Positions 32,512 through 42,910 of a DNA stretch of 64,000 nt are shown in pieces. Both the position numbers and the translations under genes were made by a program. How positions within the stretch are numbered: position 1 is the stretch's first letter; each line of letters opens with the position of its first letter. Origin of the DNA: Arenibacter sp040216555 (GTDB lineage Bacteria; Bacteroidota; Bacteroidia; Flavobacteriales; Flavobacteriaceae); NCBI GenBank assembly GCA_040216555.1, contig JAVJOW010000020.1, positions 283,720 to 347,719 on the forward strand. The letters run 5' to 3'. Below the pieces are notes generated by a model that was not told the DNA's origin, did no database searches, and worked only from the letters and a program-made list of their open reading frames with translations.

Positions 32512-32730
32512 ATGCATATTATATCCCTTCCTCTAGAAGTAGGTAACCTTGACGGACTGGTGGTAATCCTTTTTTTGATTATGTTCGGTCCTGCCATTCT
32601 TTTATTGCTGATCGGCTTAATATTACGGTCCAAGCATAAGAAAAAGGCTTCTAAAATATTATTTATTTTGGCGGGAGTTTATATGCTGGTCAGCCTAGGG
32701 GTTTGTGGGGCCTTGTTGGGCGGTTTTTAG
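32512..32730 (+). CDS. Small two-helix membrane protein, function unknown
   Basis: The 72-residue product has two predicted membrane helices (about 14-38 and 48-70) separated by a basic loop, RSKHKKKASK. The even hydrophobic pattern and clean start suggest a real gene, but no family is recognised. Its stop overlaps that of the convergent TonB-type receptor gene by three bases. Confidence 0.6.
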   Translation: MHIISLPLEVGNLDGLVVILFLIMFGPAILLLLIGLILRSKHKKKASKILFILAGVYMLVSLGVCGALLGGF

Positions 32731-35129
32731 AGCCTGTCCCTTTCATCCGTATCTTTGGATTTGTAGTTGTCCCTAATCTTCATGTTGCCAAAGTTGTACC
32801 TAAATCCAAGTGAAAATACCCTCCCGTCCGGTTTATAGATAGATGTATTGTCCTGGTTTCCGTACTTACGGGTGTTTGTTAGTTTAAACTGCTTAAGAAC
32901 ATCGGTAAGGCCCATAGTTATGGTACCTTTTTTACCCCAAATATTCTTTTTCAAGGAAATTCCCCATTCATTGTAGTACTCCTGTCTGGAATTCCCAATA
33001 ACGATAGGAGAAACGTAGCTGTAATTAAGGCTGGCCGTTAAAGAACGGTCTTCCAGCAGGGTAAAATTATTATTTAATTGAATTAAAAGCGTCCACTGGC
33101 CCTGGTCTAAGCTTTCTTGCGATAGAATATCGGTAAAACGCTCCGCTCCATAGTAGTAGGAAGATAGAAAATAAGTGTCCCAGAAATTGGATATCTCCTT
33201 CCTATAAATAAAATCCAGACCGTAGGCCAATTCCCTATCAACATTATCCGTAATAAATCTCAGTATATTGCTTTCATTGTCCTGAAAGGTCAACAAACGC
33301 ATAATATTCCTATGATACCGATAAAAAAGCTCCAAGGTGTAATCCCTATCATAGGTATAGGATAAAATCACCGAATTCTTAAAGGACGGCTGAAGATTTA
33401 CATTGCCCTCTACCACGGAATTATTACTTTGAAATACCTGAAAAGGATTAATCTTATTGTAGCTGGGCCTAATGATACTTCTTTTATAACTGGCACCAAA
33501 TCTATGTTTTACATTGGGGTTAAATTGTAAAAATAGGGTAGGGAACAATTCCAAATAGTGATTTTTAATCTTGTCCGTGCTTAAACTAAAATCCCCTTCT
33601 GTATCTGTATACTCCGCTCTCAGCCCAGATTTTAAAGTCCAATTATTCCATTTTGCATCAAAACTGGCGTAGCCCGCAACAATTGCTTCGTCGTAAAAAA
33701 ATGTTCCCTCCTGTGTAGATTCTATGCCTTCCTGATCCCGGTCAAATCCCTCTTGGGCAATATAACTTTCAGAATCTATTAATGCATACTTTATTCCTGA
33801 TTCAAAATTGGCTCTCTTCCCGACAGGAGAGATAAAATCTGCCTGTGCACTGTATAAATGGGTATGCTGCTGATTATAAGTGCCAAAATTGTTCTCTCCA
33901 ACAATGGCTCTGTTACCATCGTAAAAATCGGTTTCCAAATCCTGATTTTTATCATAATCATAATGGGTGTAATGTAAATTCGCCGCTAAATTGGAGCCTT
34001 GGTCATTAAAATTGTGTTTATAATCCAAATAAAAGGCCGCGTTGATCGATTCAAATTTGCCATTATTCAAGGTATAAAAACCAGAGGTACTGCCATCATT
34101 GGCGTCCAGTATTTGCGTGTCGGATAAATCCCTCGTCAAATAAGAGGGTGTTAAGGTGGCAATGGAAGAAAAACTGATAGTATTATTCTCGTCAAAAGCA
34201 TAATCTAAAAAGGCACTGGTATTGTGCTTTTTACTTCTATAGATGACCTCAAGATCTGAAATCCAGGTATCCCTAATTTGGCCATCCTCAATAAAATTGG
34301 TGATATCCGTATAATTGGTTAAAATCTTGTTTTGTGTATAACTATAATTAAAGGAAGCTTCCAATTGCCTACTTTTAAAAAAGTGACTAGTACCAAACAT
34401 TTGACGTGGAAATACGGCTTGACTATATTTATTATATACGGCACCGTTATAACCAGCAATTAAATTCTTTTTCATTTTAATGTTGATCAAGGTGCCACCT
34501 TCGGCATCATATTTCGCCGGTGGTGTTGTAATTACCTCGATAGATTGGACTCCTTTTGCCGAAGTACCACTTAAAAGGTTTAGTATATCCTCTGGTGGAA
34601 GATTCACTTTCTTATCGTTGATCATTATTTGGACCCCGCTCTCCCCTTTCACCTTAATCTCATCGTTCATTACAAAAACGGTAGGAGTTCTCTTGAGAAC
34701 ATCCCATAAGTCTGAATCTGAAAGCGCTGTGTTCTCAATATTAAAGACCAAGCGATCTACCTTTTGTTCCAATGTTGGTTTTTGGGAGACTACGACTACC
34801 TCATTCAATTCCAGGCCTTTGTCATCTATATAGAGTAGGCCTATGTCCAAATCGGAATTTACCTCTACCAATTTATAGTCGGAATTGCTCCCTATATAAC
34901 TGGCGCGTATCAAGTATTGATTACTGATTATATTATTGAAAAAAAAGAAACCTTTTTCATCAGATGCGGAACCTTTAAAAAAACTGGTATCGGATACCTT
35001 ATAAAGCAGTATATTTGCAAAGGCTACCTCGGCACCATCCGTTTGCTTAACATGGCCTGAAACTTTGTAGTCTTGCCCCATCATAGGGATGCAAAGTAGG
35101 AGAAAGAATAGGGTCGAAACCTTTAACAT
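32727..35129 (-). CDS. TonB-dependent-receptor-like outer membrane beta-barrel protein
   Basis: I start at ATG 35129, where a Sec signal peptide begins (MLKVSTLFFLLLCIPMMGQ); the frame stays open 117 bases upstream. The 800-residue mature layout is a carboxypeptidase-regulatory-like beta domain (DYKVSGHVKQTDGAEVAFAN), a plug domain (GVQIMINDKKVNLPPEDILN, IEVITTPPAKYDAEGGTL) and a beta-barrel of the OMP_b-brl_3 type ending FSLGFRYNFGN. It is not SusC-like and has no SusD partner. Such proteins occur widely in Bacteroidota, often with unknown ligand. A 12-bp palindrome overlaps its promoter. Confidence 0.9.
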   Translation of the reverse strand: MLKVSTLFFLLLCIPMMGQDYKVSGHVKQTDGAEVAFANILLYKVSDTSFFKGSASDEKGFFFFNNIISNQYLIRASYIGSNSDYKLVEVNSDLDIGLLYIDDKGLELNEVVVVSQKPTLEQKVDRLVFNIENTALSDSDLWDVLKRTPTVFVMNDEIKVKGESGVQIMINDKKVNLPPEDILNLLSGTSAKGVQSIEVITTPPAKYDAEGGTLINIKMKKNLIAGYNGAVYNKYSQAVFPRQMFGTSHFFKSRQLEASFNYSYTQNKILTNYTDITNFIEDGQIRDTWISDLEVIYRSKKHNTSAFLDYAFDENNTISFSSIATLTPSYLTRDLSDTQILDANDGSTSGFYTLNNGKFESINAAFYLDYKHNFNDQGSNLAANLHYTHYDYDKNQDLETDFYDGNRAIVGENNFGTYNQQHTHLYSAQADFISPVGKRANFESGIKYALIDSESYIAQEGFDRDQEGIESTQEGTFFYDEAIVAGYASFDAKWNNWTLKSGLRAEYTDTEGDFSLSTDKIKNHYLELFPTLFLQFNPNVKHRFGASYKRSIIRPSYNKINPFQVFQSNNSVVEGNVNLQPSFKNSVILSYTYDRDYTLELFYRYHRNIMRLLTFQDNESNILRFITDNVDRELAYGLDFIYRKEISNFWDTYFLSSYYYGAERFTDILSQESLDQGQWTLLIQLNNNFTLLEDRSLTASLNYSYVSPIVIGNSRQEYYNEWGISLKKNIWGKKGTITMGLTDVLKQFKLTNTRKYGNQDNTSIYKPDGRVFSLGFRYNFGNMKIRDNYKSKDTDERDRL

Positions 35130-35166
35130 TGTCACAAACAGTGGCATATCCGTTATAAAAATTTTT

Positions 35167-35178
35167 AAAGTTAACTTT
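35167..35178. promoter_or_regulatory. Palindrome over the outer membrane protein promoter
   Basis: AAAGTTAACTTT is a perfect 12-bp palindrome. On the minus strand it contains TAACTTTA, one mismatch to TAnnTTTG, with a TTG 19 bases further upstream. It may therefore be both the -7 region and an operator of the gene starting at 35129. Confidence 0.4.
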
Positions 35179-35317
35179 TTCTTAACTACTAGCAATATTT
35201 TCTTTGATTTTTGTAGTAAAAAACCGCAATTTAAAATTCTGCACAATTTAAATACTCCTTCTGTTTATAATTTTCGTAATATCCTTTTAGCTATAATCGG
35301 CCCCAGAGATTTTTACA

Positions 35318-35346
35318 TTGATAATCGTGGATAAAGCCTATCTTTG
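35318..35346 (+). promoter_or_regulatory. Promoter of lepA
   Basis: TTG (35318-35320), an 18-base spacer and TATCTTTG (35339-35346) fit the Bacteroidota -33/-7 consensus well. The leader before lepA would be about 118 bases. I see no other feature in the 340-base gap 35130-35469 apart from the palindrome at 35167-35178. Confidence 0.7.
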
Positions 35347-35469
35347 CATTTGGTTTGATTTGCATTAGCATTAAATAAAATGCCGATCATGGGAAAAGGA
35401 ATACTGAAAAGCCTTTAAGTGAAAAAAATACGCCAAGGTTAAATTCAGTTCAAGTAAATCTAAGCATAG

Positions 35470-37266
35470 ATGAAAAACATTAGGAATTTCTGCATAATTG
35501 CGCATATTGATCACGGCAAGAGTACTTTAGCCGATAGGTTGTTAGACTTTACTGGTTCGGTAACGGAACGAGAAAAACAGGACCAACTATTGGATAGTAT
35601 GGATCTTGAACGCGAACGTGGAATTACCATTAAGAGCCATGCGATTCAAATGGATTACGAGTATGAGGGCGAAAAATATGTACTCAATCTTATAGATACC
35701 CCGGGACACGTGGATTTTTCCTATGAAGTATCGCGTTCCATAGCTGCCTGTGAGGGTGCCTTATTGGTAGTAGACGCGGCACAGAGCATACAGGCACAGA
35801 CGATTTCAAATCTTTATTTGGCGTTGGAGAACGATCTGGAGATTATACCAGTATTGAACAAAGTAGACCTGCCCAGTGCCAACCCGGAAGAGGTTACCGA
35901 TGATATTGTTGATTTATTGGGTTGTAAACCAGAAGACGTTATCCCTGCAAGTGCCAAAACGGGATTAGGGATCCAAGAAATTTTGACTGCCATTATAGAA
36001 CGTATTCCTGCTCCTAAGGGTAATCTGGATGAATCCCTACAAGCTTTGGTATTCGATTCCGTGTACAATCCTTTCAGGGGGGTAGAAACCTATTTCAGGG
36101 TTATTAACGGGGAAATAAAAAAGGGTCAAAAAATAAAATTTGTAGCTACCGACAAAAACTATTACGCTGATGAGGTGGGTACCCTAAAACTGGTACAGCA
36201 CCCCAAACAAAGTATAAAGGCCGGAGATGTTGGCTATCTCATTACTGGTATAAAAGATGCCAGGGAAGTAAAAGTAGGGGACACCATTACAGATGCTGCC
36301 AGCCCTACGAAGAATCCTATTGGGGGTTTTGAAGATGTTAAGCCCATGGTATTTGCCGGGATCTATCCTGTAGATACGGAAGATTATGAAGAACTGCGAT
36401 CCTCCATGGAAAAATTGCAGTTAAATGACGCTTCTTTGGTATTTACACCCGAAAGCAGTGCAGCCCTTGGGTTTGGTTTTCGCTGTGGTTTCTTGGGAAT
36501 GCTGCACATGGAGATCATCCAAGAACGTTTGGAGCGGGAGTTTGATATGACAGTGATCACCACCGTACCTAACGTTAGCTACCATGCCTTTACCCGTAAG
36601 AATCCAGAAGTGCCCATTATAGTCAATAATCCATCGGATCTACCGGATCCATCAACCTTGGATCACGTAGAGGAACCGTACATTAAGGCAACGATTATTA
36701 CCAAAGCCGATTTTGTTGGGAATGTTATGTCCTTATGTATTGATAAGAGAGGGCAGATTACCAACCAGACCTATTTGACCACGGAAAGAGTGGAATTAAA
36801 TTTTGATATGCCCTTGGCAGAAATTGTATTCGATTTTTATGATAGGTTAAAAACGGTTTCCAAAGGATATGCCTCCTTCGATTATACCCCTATTGGTATG
36901 CGCACCTCCAAGTTGGTAAGAGTAGACATATTGCTCAACGCTCAACCTGTGGATGCCTTGTCCGCCTTAATACATGCAGACAACGCAGCCAATATTGGAA
37001 AAAAAATGTGCGAGAAACTGCGCGAACTGATCCCAAGGCAACAATTTGATATTCCCATCCAAGCCGCAATAGGGGCCAAGATAATTTCCAGGGAAACCAT
37101 TAAGGCACTGAGAAAAGATGTAACCGCCAAATGTTATGGAGGTGATATCTCACGAAAGCGCAAATTGTTGGAAAAACAAAAGAAGGGTAAAAAACGTATG
37201 CGCCAGGTTGGAAACGTAGAAATACCCCAGCAAGCATTTATGGCGGTTCTTAAATTGAACGATTAA
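35470..37266 (+). CDS. lepA: Elongation factor 4 (LepA)
   Basis: The 598-residue GTPase matches LepA throughout: IAHIDHGKSTLADRLLD (G1), RERGITIKSHA (G2), DTPGHVDFSYEVSRS (G3), NKVDLPSA (G4), then EF-G-like domains and the LepA-specific C-terminal domain (RKDVTAKCYGGDISRKRKLLEKQ). It back-translocates or remodels stalled ribosomes and affects initiation. A weak five-pair hairpin (TGGGG/CCCCA, 37301-37315) lies between it and the convergent symporter gene. Confidence 0.97.
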   Translation: MKNIRNFCIIAHIDHGKSTLADRLLDFTGSVTEREKQDQLLDSMDLERERGITIKSHAIQMDYEYEGEKYVLNLIDTPGHVDFSYEVSRSIAACEGALLVVDAAQSIQAQTISNLYLALENDLEIIPVLNKVDLPSANPEEVTDDIVDLLGCKPEDVIPASAKTGLGIQEILTAIIERIPAPKGNLDESLQALVFDSVYNPFRGVETYFRVINGEIKKGQKIKFVATDKNYYADEVGTLKLVQHPKQSIKAGDVGYLITGIKDAREVKVGDTITDAASPTKNPIGGFEDVKPMVFAGIYPVDTEDYEELRSSMEKLQLNDASLVFTPESSAALGFGFRCGFLGMLHMEIIQERLEREFDMTVITTVPNVSYHAFTRKNPEVPIIVNNPSDLPDPSTLDHVEEPYIKATIITKADFVGNVMSLCIDKRGQITNQTYLTTERVELNFDMPLAEIVFDFYDRLKTVSKGYASFDYTPIGMRTSKLVRVDILLNAQPVDALSALIHADNAANIGKKMCEKLRELIPRQQFDIPIQAAIGAKIISRETIKALRKDVTAKCYGGDISRKRKLLEKQKKGKKRMRQVGNVEIPQQAFMAVLKLND

Positions 37267-37354
37267 ACCTAATAGGAATAAAATAGGGGTTATAACATCC
37301 TGGGGCAGTACCCCAAAATAGTTTGCAATATCCCTTCATAATAGGCTATGACAA

Positions 37355-38818
37355 TCATGCGATTTCCTCCTTTCGTTTTACCAATAACAATCCTAAAATA
37401 GTTAGCCCGGCATTGACCGCAATATTGATAAATCCAAAGTCAAAATTATAGTTTTGGGCAAAGAAGACACTCAATAAATAGGTAAGAACTGGAGCCATCA
37501 CACAAATGAGGGGTACCCATTTGTCCTTTACGGCAATCTTGGTAAACATCCCCAACATATAAAGGCCAAGTAGCGGGCCATAAGTATACCCGGCTACTTT
37601 GAAAATAAGTGAAACCACATCTCCCTTACTGTTTGCAAATAGCATAATTATTAGAAATAATACAGCCGAAAAACCAACTAGCACCCAGTTCTTAAGTCTT
37701 TTTTTATCAGCACTGGATTTATGTGAAATATCCAGAAAATCATAGGTAAAAGAAGTGGTTAGGGCGGTCAGGGAGGAATCTACACTGGAAAATGATGCCG
37801 CAATGATTCCCAACAAAAAACTGATCCCTGCAAAAACGCCAAGATGGTTCAAAGCCAGATCGGGAAACAGGTTATCGGTATCCAAAAGTGCCCCGTTTTC
37901 TCCCATGGACAAGGCAATTCCATTATTCTCTGCATAAATATATAATAGGATTCCCAGTCCCAAAAACAAGAATTGGGTTATGGCCAAAATTAAACTGTAG
38001 GTCAAAGTATTCTTTTGTGCGTCCCATTGATTCTTACAGGTCAATGTTTTTTGCATCATGTTCTGATCCAATCCTATCATAGCGATGGCCACAAGAATAC
38101 CGGCAATAAACTGTTTGAAAAAATTATTGCTCGATTTATTTTCCCAATTAAAGACTTCAAAATACTTATGCTGCGTAACTTCTTGAATAGCCCCAGAAAA
38201 CGACAGATTTAAGGACGAGGTGATGGTATAAATCGTAATTACTGCGCCTAGGACCAAGAAGGTCGTCTGCAAGGTATCTGTCCAAACAATGGTCTTTATT
38301 CCCGACTTATTGGTATACAACCAAACCAACAGTAAGATGATGATTACCGTTATGGGAAACGGAATATTCAACTTATCAAATAACGCAAATTGAAGAATTT
38401 TTGAGGCCAATAATAGCCTCAGTGCCGCTCCAAAGGATTGTGAAACCAAAAAGAACAATGACCCTGTCTTATAGGTTTTTACTCCATAACGCTGATCCAA
38501 ATAGCCATAAATGGATACCAGCCTTAATCTGTAGTACAAAGGAATCAGGACAAAGGTAATGAAGAGATAGCCCACAACATTCCCCAGAATAAATTGATAG
38601 AAATAGAAATTGTTATTGCCTACCATTCCGGGAAGGGATACAAAGGTTACCCCCGAAAGTCCGGCACCCACCATTCCAAAGGCCACCAAAAACCAGGGCG
38701 ACTGCCGGTCACCTGTAAAATAAGACTCGTCACTTCTATTTCTTGAAGTGAAATACGAAATGGTCATTAACAAAATAAAATAAATGGAAATGATCGCTAA
38801 AACTAGAAGTGGATTCAA
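37355..38818 (-). CDS. Sodium:solute symporter family protein
   Basis: The 487-residue inner membrane protein has about 13 helices in the SSS (LeuT-fold) arrangement. Typical features are MVGAGLSGVTFVSLPGMV in helix 2, ASFSSVDSSLTALTTSF (sodium-site helix) and GPLLGLYMLGMFTK. It imports a solute, such as a sugar, amino acid or sialic-acid-type compound, with sodium. The substrate cannot be deduced and the neighbours are not catabolic genes. It follows the antiporter gene on the same strand after a 108-base gap. Confidence 0.9.
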   Translation of the reverse strand: MNPLLVLAIISIYFILLMTISYFTSRNRSDESYFTGDRQSPWFLVAFGMVGAGLSGVTFVSLPGMVGNNNFYFYQFILGNVVGYLFITFVLIPLYYRLRLVSIYGYLDQRYGVKTYKTGSLFFLVSQSFGAALRLLLASKILQFALFDKLNIPFPITVIIILLLVWLYTNKSGIKTIVWTDTLQTTFLVLGAVITIYTITSSLNLSFSGAIQEVTQHKYFEVFNWENKSSNNFFKQFIAGILVAIAMIGLDQNMMQKTLTCKNQWDAQKNTLTYSLILAITQFLFLGLGILLYIYAENNGIALSMGENGALLDTDNLFPDLALNHLGVFAGISFLLGIIAASFSSVDSSLTALTTSFTYDFLDISHKSSADKKRLKNWVLVGFSAVLFLIIMLFANSKGDVVSLIFKVAGYTYGPLLGLYMLGMFTKIAVKDKWVPLICVMAPVLTYLLSVFFAQNYNFDFGFINIAVNAGLTILGLLLVKRKEEIA

Positions 38819-38926
38819 TACAGATGGATTAAATTATAACTTAAAGTATTCTTTCTATAGGTACTATTTAACTATTATTCATGGAAGAACTATTTTCGCA
38901 AGACCTCAAACTATTATCCCAGACAC

Positions 38927-40777
38927 CTAATTTTTCTGTTGCTTATCTTGCTTGTCAGCCTCCAACAACTTTCCCAGGTACACCAACTTACACCCTTCAT
39001 TAATATCTTCAAAATTTTTGCTAAAGGAAGAAATAATTTTCAAGTCTCCGTCCAAGGTCTTTATAAAAATTGGAACAATATCCTTATCTGCCTTGGTAAT
39101 TTCTATAAGGCCCTCATAATGTTCCTTGCCTTTTAATTCTATTTCATGAATTACCGGATTACTTCTAGCGGCCTCCGTCAAGGTGATAAAATCATCAGTA
39201 TGTGAAAATAGACCTTCAGGAGGACTATTTTCAGGGTCGCTCATCTCATCTGAATTTACTAGTCTAAATGAACCCTGTTCCCCAAATTCTTTCTTGAAGG
39301 TTTCTATGGCGTATTCGTTGATGTCCGAATTACCCGTCAAAGCCATTAAATAACCTACATCGTTCAATTCAATATTGTCCGTCAAGGCATCGGAATAGAT
39401 GTTGGCTACAAAGGCCTCCAGACCAAGGTTTTTGGCCTTTTCTATATTGTTTTGGTTATTATCTATCAATACCACGTGCCTATTATTCTTCTTAAGATAG
39501 CTGGCTATGAGTCGGGGTACCTTGGAAGCACCAATAATGAGAATCCCTTCGGACTTTTCCAGAAATACCCCAAGTAATTTGGCCATGAACCTTGCGGTGG
39601 ATGCATTGAGGAGTACGGTTCCCAAAACGATCATAAAGACCAATGGCGTAATATATTCCGCTCCAGGTTCTCCTCTTAGAATTAATTTGGAACCAAATAA
39701 TGAGGCAATCCCTGCAGCAACGATCCCTCGAGGTCCGACCCAACTTATAAACAGCTTTTCCCTAAAATTAAGCTTGGAACCCGTAGTGCTCAAAAACACC
39801 CCCAAAGGTCTTACCACAAAAACTACAATAGCAAAGAGCAATAGTGTTTTGGAACTATACAACAATTCCAGCTCAGGTAAATTCATACTTGCCGAAAGCA
39901 AAATGAAAAGCATAGAAATTAAAAGGATACTGAGCGACTCCTTAAAATAGAGCAGCTCCTTAATATTGGGCAGCTGGGTATTTCCCATGACCATCCCCAT
40001 AACCACCACGGCAAGTAGCCCCGATTCATGTGCAAAAAGTTCGGAAATAACAAAAACCGAAAGTACTACGGACAAGGATACCACATTTAACAAATAATGG
40101 GGTACGTAATTCTTTTTAATAGCCAAGGTCAAGGCATGTGCAAATGAGAAACCAAAGGTGAAACCCAATAACAGCACCTTTACAAACTCCAAAAGACCGG
40201 TTTGGGTATATCCTTGACCCTCCCCGATACTGATAAACTCAAAAACCAATACCGCTACAAGGGCACCTATTGGATCTATCAAAATACCCTCCCATTTCAA
40301 AACCGCAGACAGATCTTTTTTCATAGGAATATTTCTAAGGATAGGGGTAATTACCGTTGGTCCTGTAACAATTATGAGTGCTGAGAACAAAAAGGAGATT
40401 TGCCAAGGCAAATCAAATATAAAATGCGCCGCGGTACCTGCTAAAAAAAAGGTAACTGCACTACCTAAGGTAATCAACTTGGTGATAACTGGGCCCACTC
40501 TTTTTACCTCAGAACGTTTCAGGGTAAGTCCACCCTCAAATAAAATAACTCCTATAGCAAGGGATACAAAATGGTAAAGGCTCTCCCCAAGAAACAAACC
40601 CTCGGTTTTATTCCAAATAGGTCTTATTAATTTGGTGCCGTCCTCTGTAAACAAAGTAGATATTGGTCCTACCAATAAACCTATAAGAATAAGGGGCAAA
40701 ATGGCCGGTAATTTGAAGCGCCATGCCACCCACTGTGCAATGATTCCAAGAACAATAATTCCCGCTAGTTCTACCAT
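38927..40777 (-). CDS. CPA1-type Na+/H+ antiporter with C-terminal TrkA-N-like domain
   Basis: The 616-residue protein has about 12 membrane helices (to about residue 390) with the CPA1 sites GVILFEGGLTLK and WVGPRGIVAAGI. A Rossmann-like regulatory domain follows (ILIIGASKVPRLIASYLKKNNRHVVLID), in which the usual GxGxxG is degenerate, then about 100 residues that may be a TrkA-C-like part. NhaP2-type antiporters with nucleotide-gated domains exchange Na+ or K+ for protons. It is transcribed away from a second antiporter gene at 41013. Confidence 0.9.
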   Translation of the reverse strand: MVELAGIIVLGIIAQWVAWRFKLPAILPLILIGLLVGPISTLFTEDGTKLIRPIWNKTEGLFLGESLYHFVSLAIGVILFEGGLTLKRSEVKRVGPVITKLITLGSAVTFFLAGTAAHFIFDLPWQISFLFSALIIVTGPTVITPILRNIPMKKDLSAVLKWEGILIDPIGALVAVLVFEFISIGEGQGYTQTGLLEFVKVLLLGFTFGFSFAHALTLAIKKNYVPHYLLNVVSLSVVLSVFVISELFAHESGLLAVVVMGMVMGNTQLPNIKELLYFKESLSILLISMLFILLSASMNLPELELLYSSKTLLLFAIVVFVVRPLGVFLSTTGSKLNFREKLFISWVGPRGIVAAGIASLFGSKLILRGEPGAEYITPLVFMIVLGTVLLNASTARFMAKLLGVFLEKSEGILIIGASKVPRLIASYLKKNNRHVVLIDNNQNNIEKAKNLGLEAFVANIYSDALTDNIELNDVGYLMALTGNSDINEYAIETFKKEFGEQGSFRLVNSDEMSDPENSPPEGLFSHTDDFITLTEAARSNPVIHEIELKGKEHYEGLIEITKADKDIVPIFIKTLDGDLKIISSFSKNFEDINEGCKLVYLGKLLEADKQDKQQKN

Positions 40778-41012
40778 AAAAAAATTTGAAGCAAGATAAG
40801 TTTTAATATAGAAAAAATCCGTCTAAGGTAAAAAAACCTTGTCTCCCCATTAAAAAATGCCAGTTTTCCCTTTCTGAAATAGGCAATTCACTTTCAAAAA
40901 TATGGTAAAAACACCCACTTTTGGGAGTAATAATAGAATTTTTCCGGTTTCTTTGGGATTTACCAATTTTTAGGTATTTTATCATCGGTTTCCCCACCAA
41001 AAATTTACTGCT

Positions 41013-42794
41013 ATGGTAGAACTGAATATAGTAAACCTTTTGATGGTATTAGCCGCAGCATGGCTTGGGGGGATTTTGGCCAAACGTATGGGTTTCCCCT
41101 CCATTTTGGGTGAGCTTTTAATTGGAATCATTTTGGGTCCCGCATTGTTGGCCGTTCTGGAAACTTCAGATGACCTGAACATTTTGGCTGAAGTGGGAAT
41201 ACTTTTCCTTATGGCCTATATCGGAATGGAAATCAACTTTAAGGATCTGGGAAAAGCTTCATGGGCAGGCCTACTTGCGGCCATTGGTGGATTCGTAGTT
41301 CCTTTTGTCTTGGGCTATTATACCATTTTGTATTTTGGGGGTACTAATATTGCCGGACTTTTCGTGGGTATTGCTGTTGGGGTAACTTCCTTGGCCACCA
41401 AGAGTAGAATCCTTGTAGACCTAAAACTTTTGGATACGCGAATAGCCTATGTGTTGATGGCGGGAGCCCTAATATCGGACACCTTGGCCCTGGTCATTTT
41501 CGCCGGAATAATCGGTTATGTAGAAGCGGGAAGTATTGATACTGCAGGGCTGGTCTGGGTGGCAGGCAAAGCAATTCTATTTTTCTCCATTGCTGTGTTG
41601 ATGGGTATCTATTTGTTTCCTCTTTTGGGTAAATTACTAACAAAGACCAAGCTAACCAACCGGACAATTCTCTTTACTATATTGATTCTGATGGTGTTGG
41701 GTTTTTCCGAATTGGCCGAACTTGCCGGATTACATGGTATTTTGGGAAGTTTTATGGCCGGACTCTTTATTAGGGATAGTGTGTTTTCTAGGCAAATTCT
41801 CAAAGACGTTTCAGCAGTCTTTCATGATATCTCCATAGGTTTTCTAGCTCCCATTTTTTTTGTAACCGCCGGCTTTCATGTTACTTTGGATGTCTTTCAG
41901 ACAGACCTGGCCCTTTTGATATGTGTAATTACAGGTGCCGTGGTAGGAAAAATTTTAGGAACCACACTTTTTTATTTACCCAGCGGATATGGTTGGCGGG
42001 AAGGGTTCACCATTGGTACCGGTATGAACGGAAGGGGTGCAGTGGAGATAATTATTGCCGGAATAGGTCTACAGATGAACATTATTTCACAGGAAATTTT
42101 TTCAATTTTGGTATTTATGGCTATATCTACTACCCTAACGGTTCCAGTGTTCCTTACTTGGACCACTAATTGGCTTAAAAAACGCGGGGAACTGGTAAAA
42201 CAGGACGCTAGACATGGATACCTGATACTCGGTGCAAATCCTTTGGGACTATACATCGCCAAGCAACTGGCAGAACAGAACGAAGTAATCCTCATAGACT
42301 ACAACAAGGATTTAGTGAACGAAGCCAATGCACAAGGGGTAAAAGCAATCTATGGAAATGGTCTTAGGGAAGACGCGTTTGAGGAGGCGAACGCTATAAA
42401 CAAAAATACCTTTATAGCACTAACGGGCAATAGCGAAATTAATCTTCTTTCCGCACAATTGGCCTACAACTCCTTTTATATCCCGAACAGAATAGTACTT
42501 GTCTCCCCAGTTGAAAATGGGGTAGGTGTAAACCTATTGGATCATATGGATGCCTCTTCTTTGTTTGCCAATAAAACCGATATGGTGCCTTGGTCCTACA
42601 AAATTACCACGAACAATTTTGAAGAAAAGTTCGAAAAAACAGAAAAGGAAATCTCTACCAGAAATTGGTTTAAGCACAGTGCCAAAAATAAGGACATCCT
42701 ACCCATTTTGATTCTCGATGAAAATGGCATAAAGCGACCATTTCATTACAAGGACATTATAAAACCCAAGGAAAGTGTTGTTTACCTTCAATAG
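41013..42794 (+). CDS. CPA2-type cation:proton antiporter with TrkA-N domain
   Basis: The 593-residue protein has about 12 helices of the KefB/RosB type (GFPSILGELLIGIILGP, GSFMAGLFIRDS, GMNGRGAVEIII) and a C-terminal Rossmann domain (YLILGANPLGLYIAKQLAEQNEVILID, then GVKAIYGNGLREDAF). Binding of a nucleotide or dinucleotide there probably gates K+ or Na+ for proton exchange. It is divergent from the CPA1 gene across a 235-base gap, which may contain a shared control region; I find no clear promoter in it. Confidence 0.9.
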   Translation: MVELNIVNLLMVLAAAWLGGILAKRMGFPSILGELLIGIILGPALLAVLETSDDLNILAEVGILFLMAYIGMEINFKDLGKASWAGLLAAIGGFVVPFVLGYYTILYFGGTNIAGLFVGIAVGVTSLATKSRILVDLKLLDTRIAYVLMAGALISDTLALVIFAGIIGYVEAGSIDTAGLVWVAGKAILFFSIAVLMGIYLFPLLGKLLTKTKLTNRTILFTILILMVLGFSELAELAGLHGILGSFMAGLFIRDSVFSRQILKDVSAVFHDISIGFLAPIFFVTAGFHVTLDVFQTDLALLICVITGAVVGKILGTTLFYLPSGYGWREGFTIGTGMNGRGAVEIIIAGIGLQMNIISQEIFSILVFMAISTTLTVPVFLTWTTNWLKKRGELVKQDARHGYLILGANPLGLYIAKQLAEQNEVILIDYNKDLVNEANAQGVKAIYGNGLREDAFEEANAINKNTFIALTGNSEINLLSAQLAYNSFYIPNRIVLVSPVENGVGVNLLDHMDASSLFANKTDMVPWSYKITTNNFEEKFEKTEKEISTRNWFKHSAKNKDILPILILDENGIKRPFHYKDIIKPKESVVYLQ

Positions 42795-42910
42795 CTAAAC
42801 GCCTATGATAAATTGCTGATAAAGTGTTAAAAAACCACTAATAAAACCAAGTTTCAAGAAATATCCCTAGTGCTTTTGTTAATTTGCACCTTCTTTACAC
42901 TAGGTTTTCT

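Noticed and set aside
35130..35246. Longer N-terminus of the outer membrane protein
   Set aside because: It would place 39 basic residues before a perfect signal peptide and run through the promoter region.
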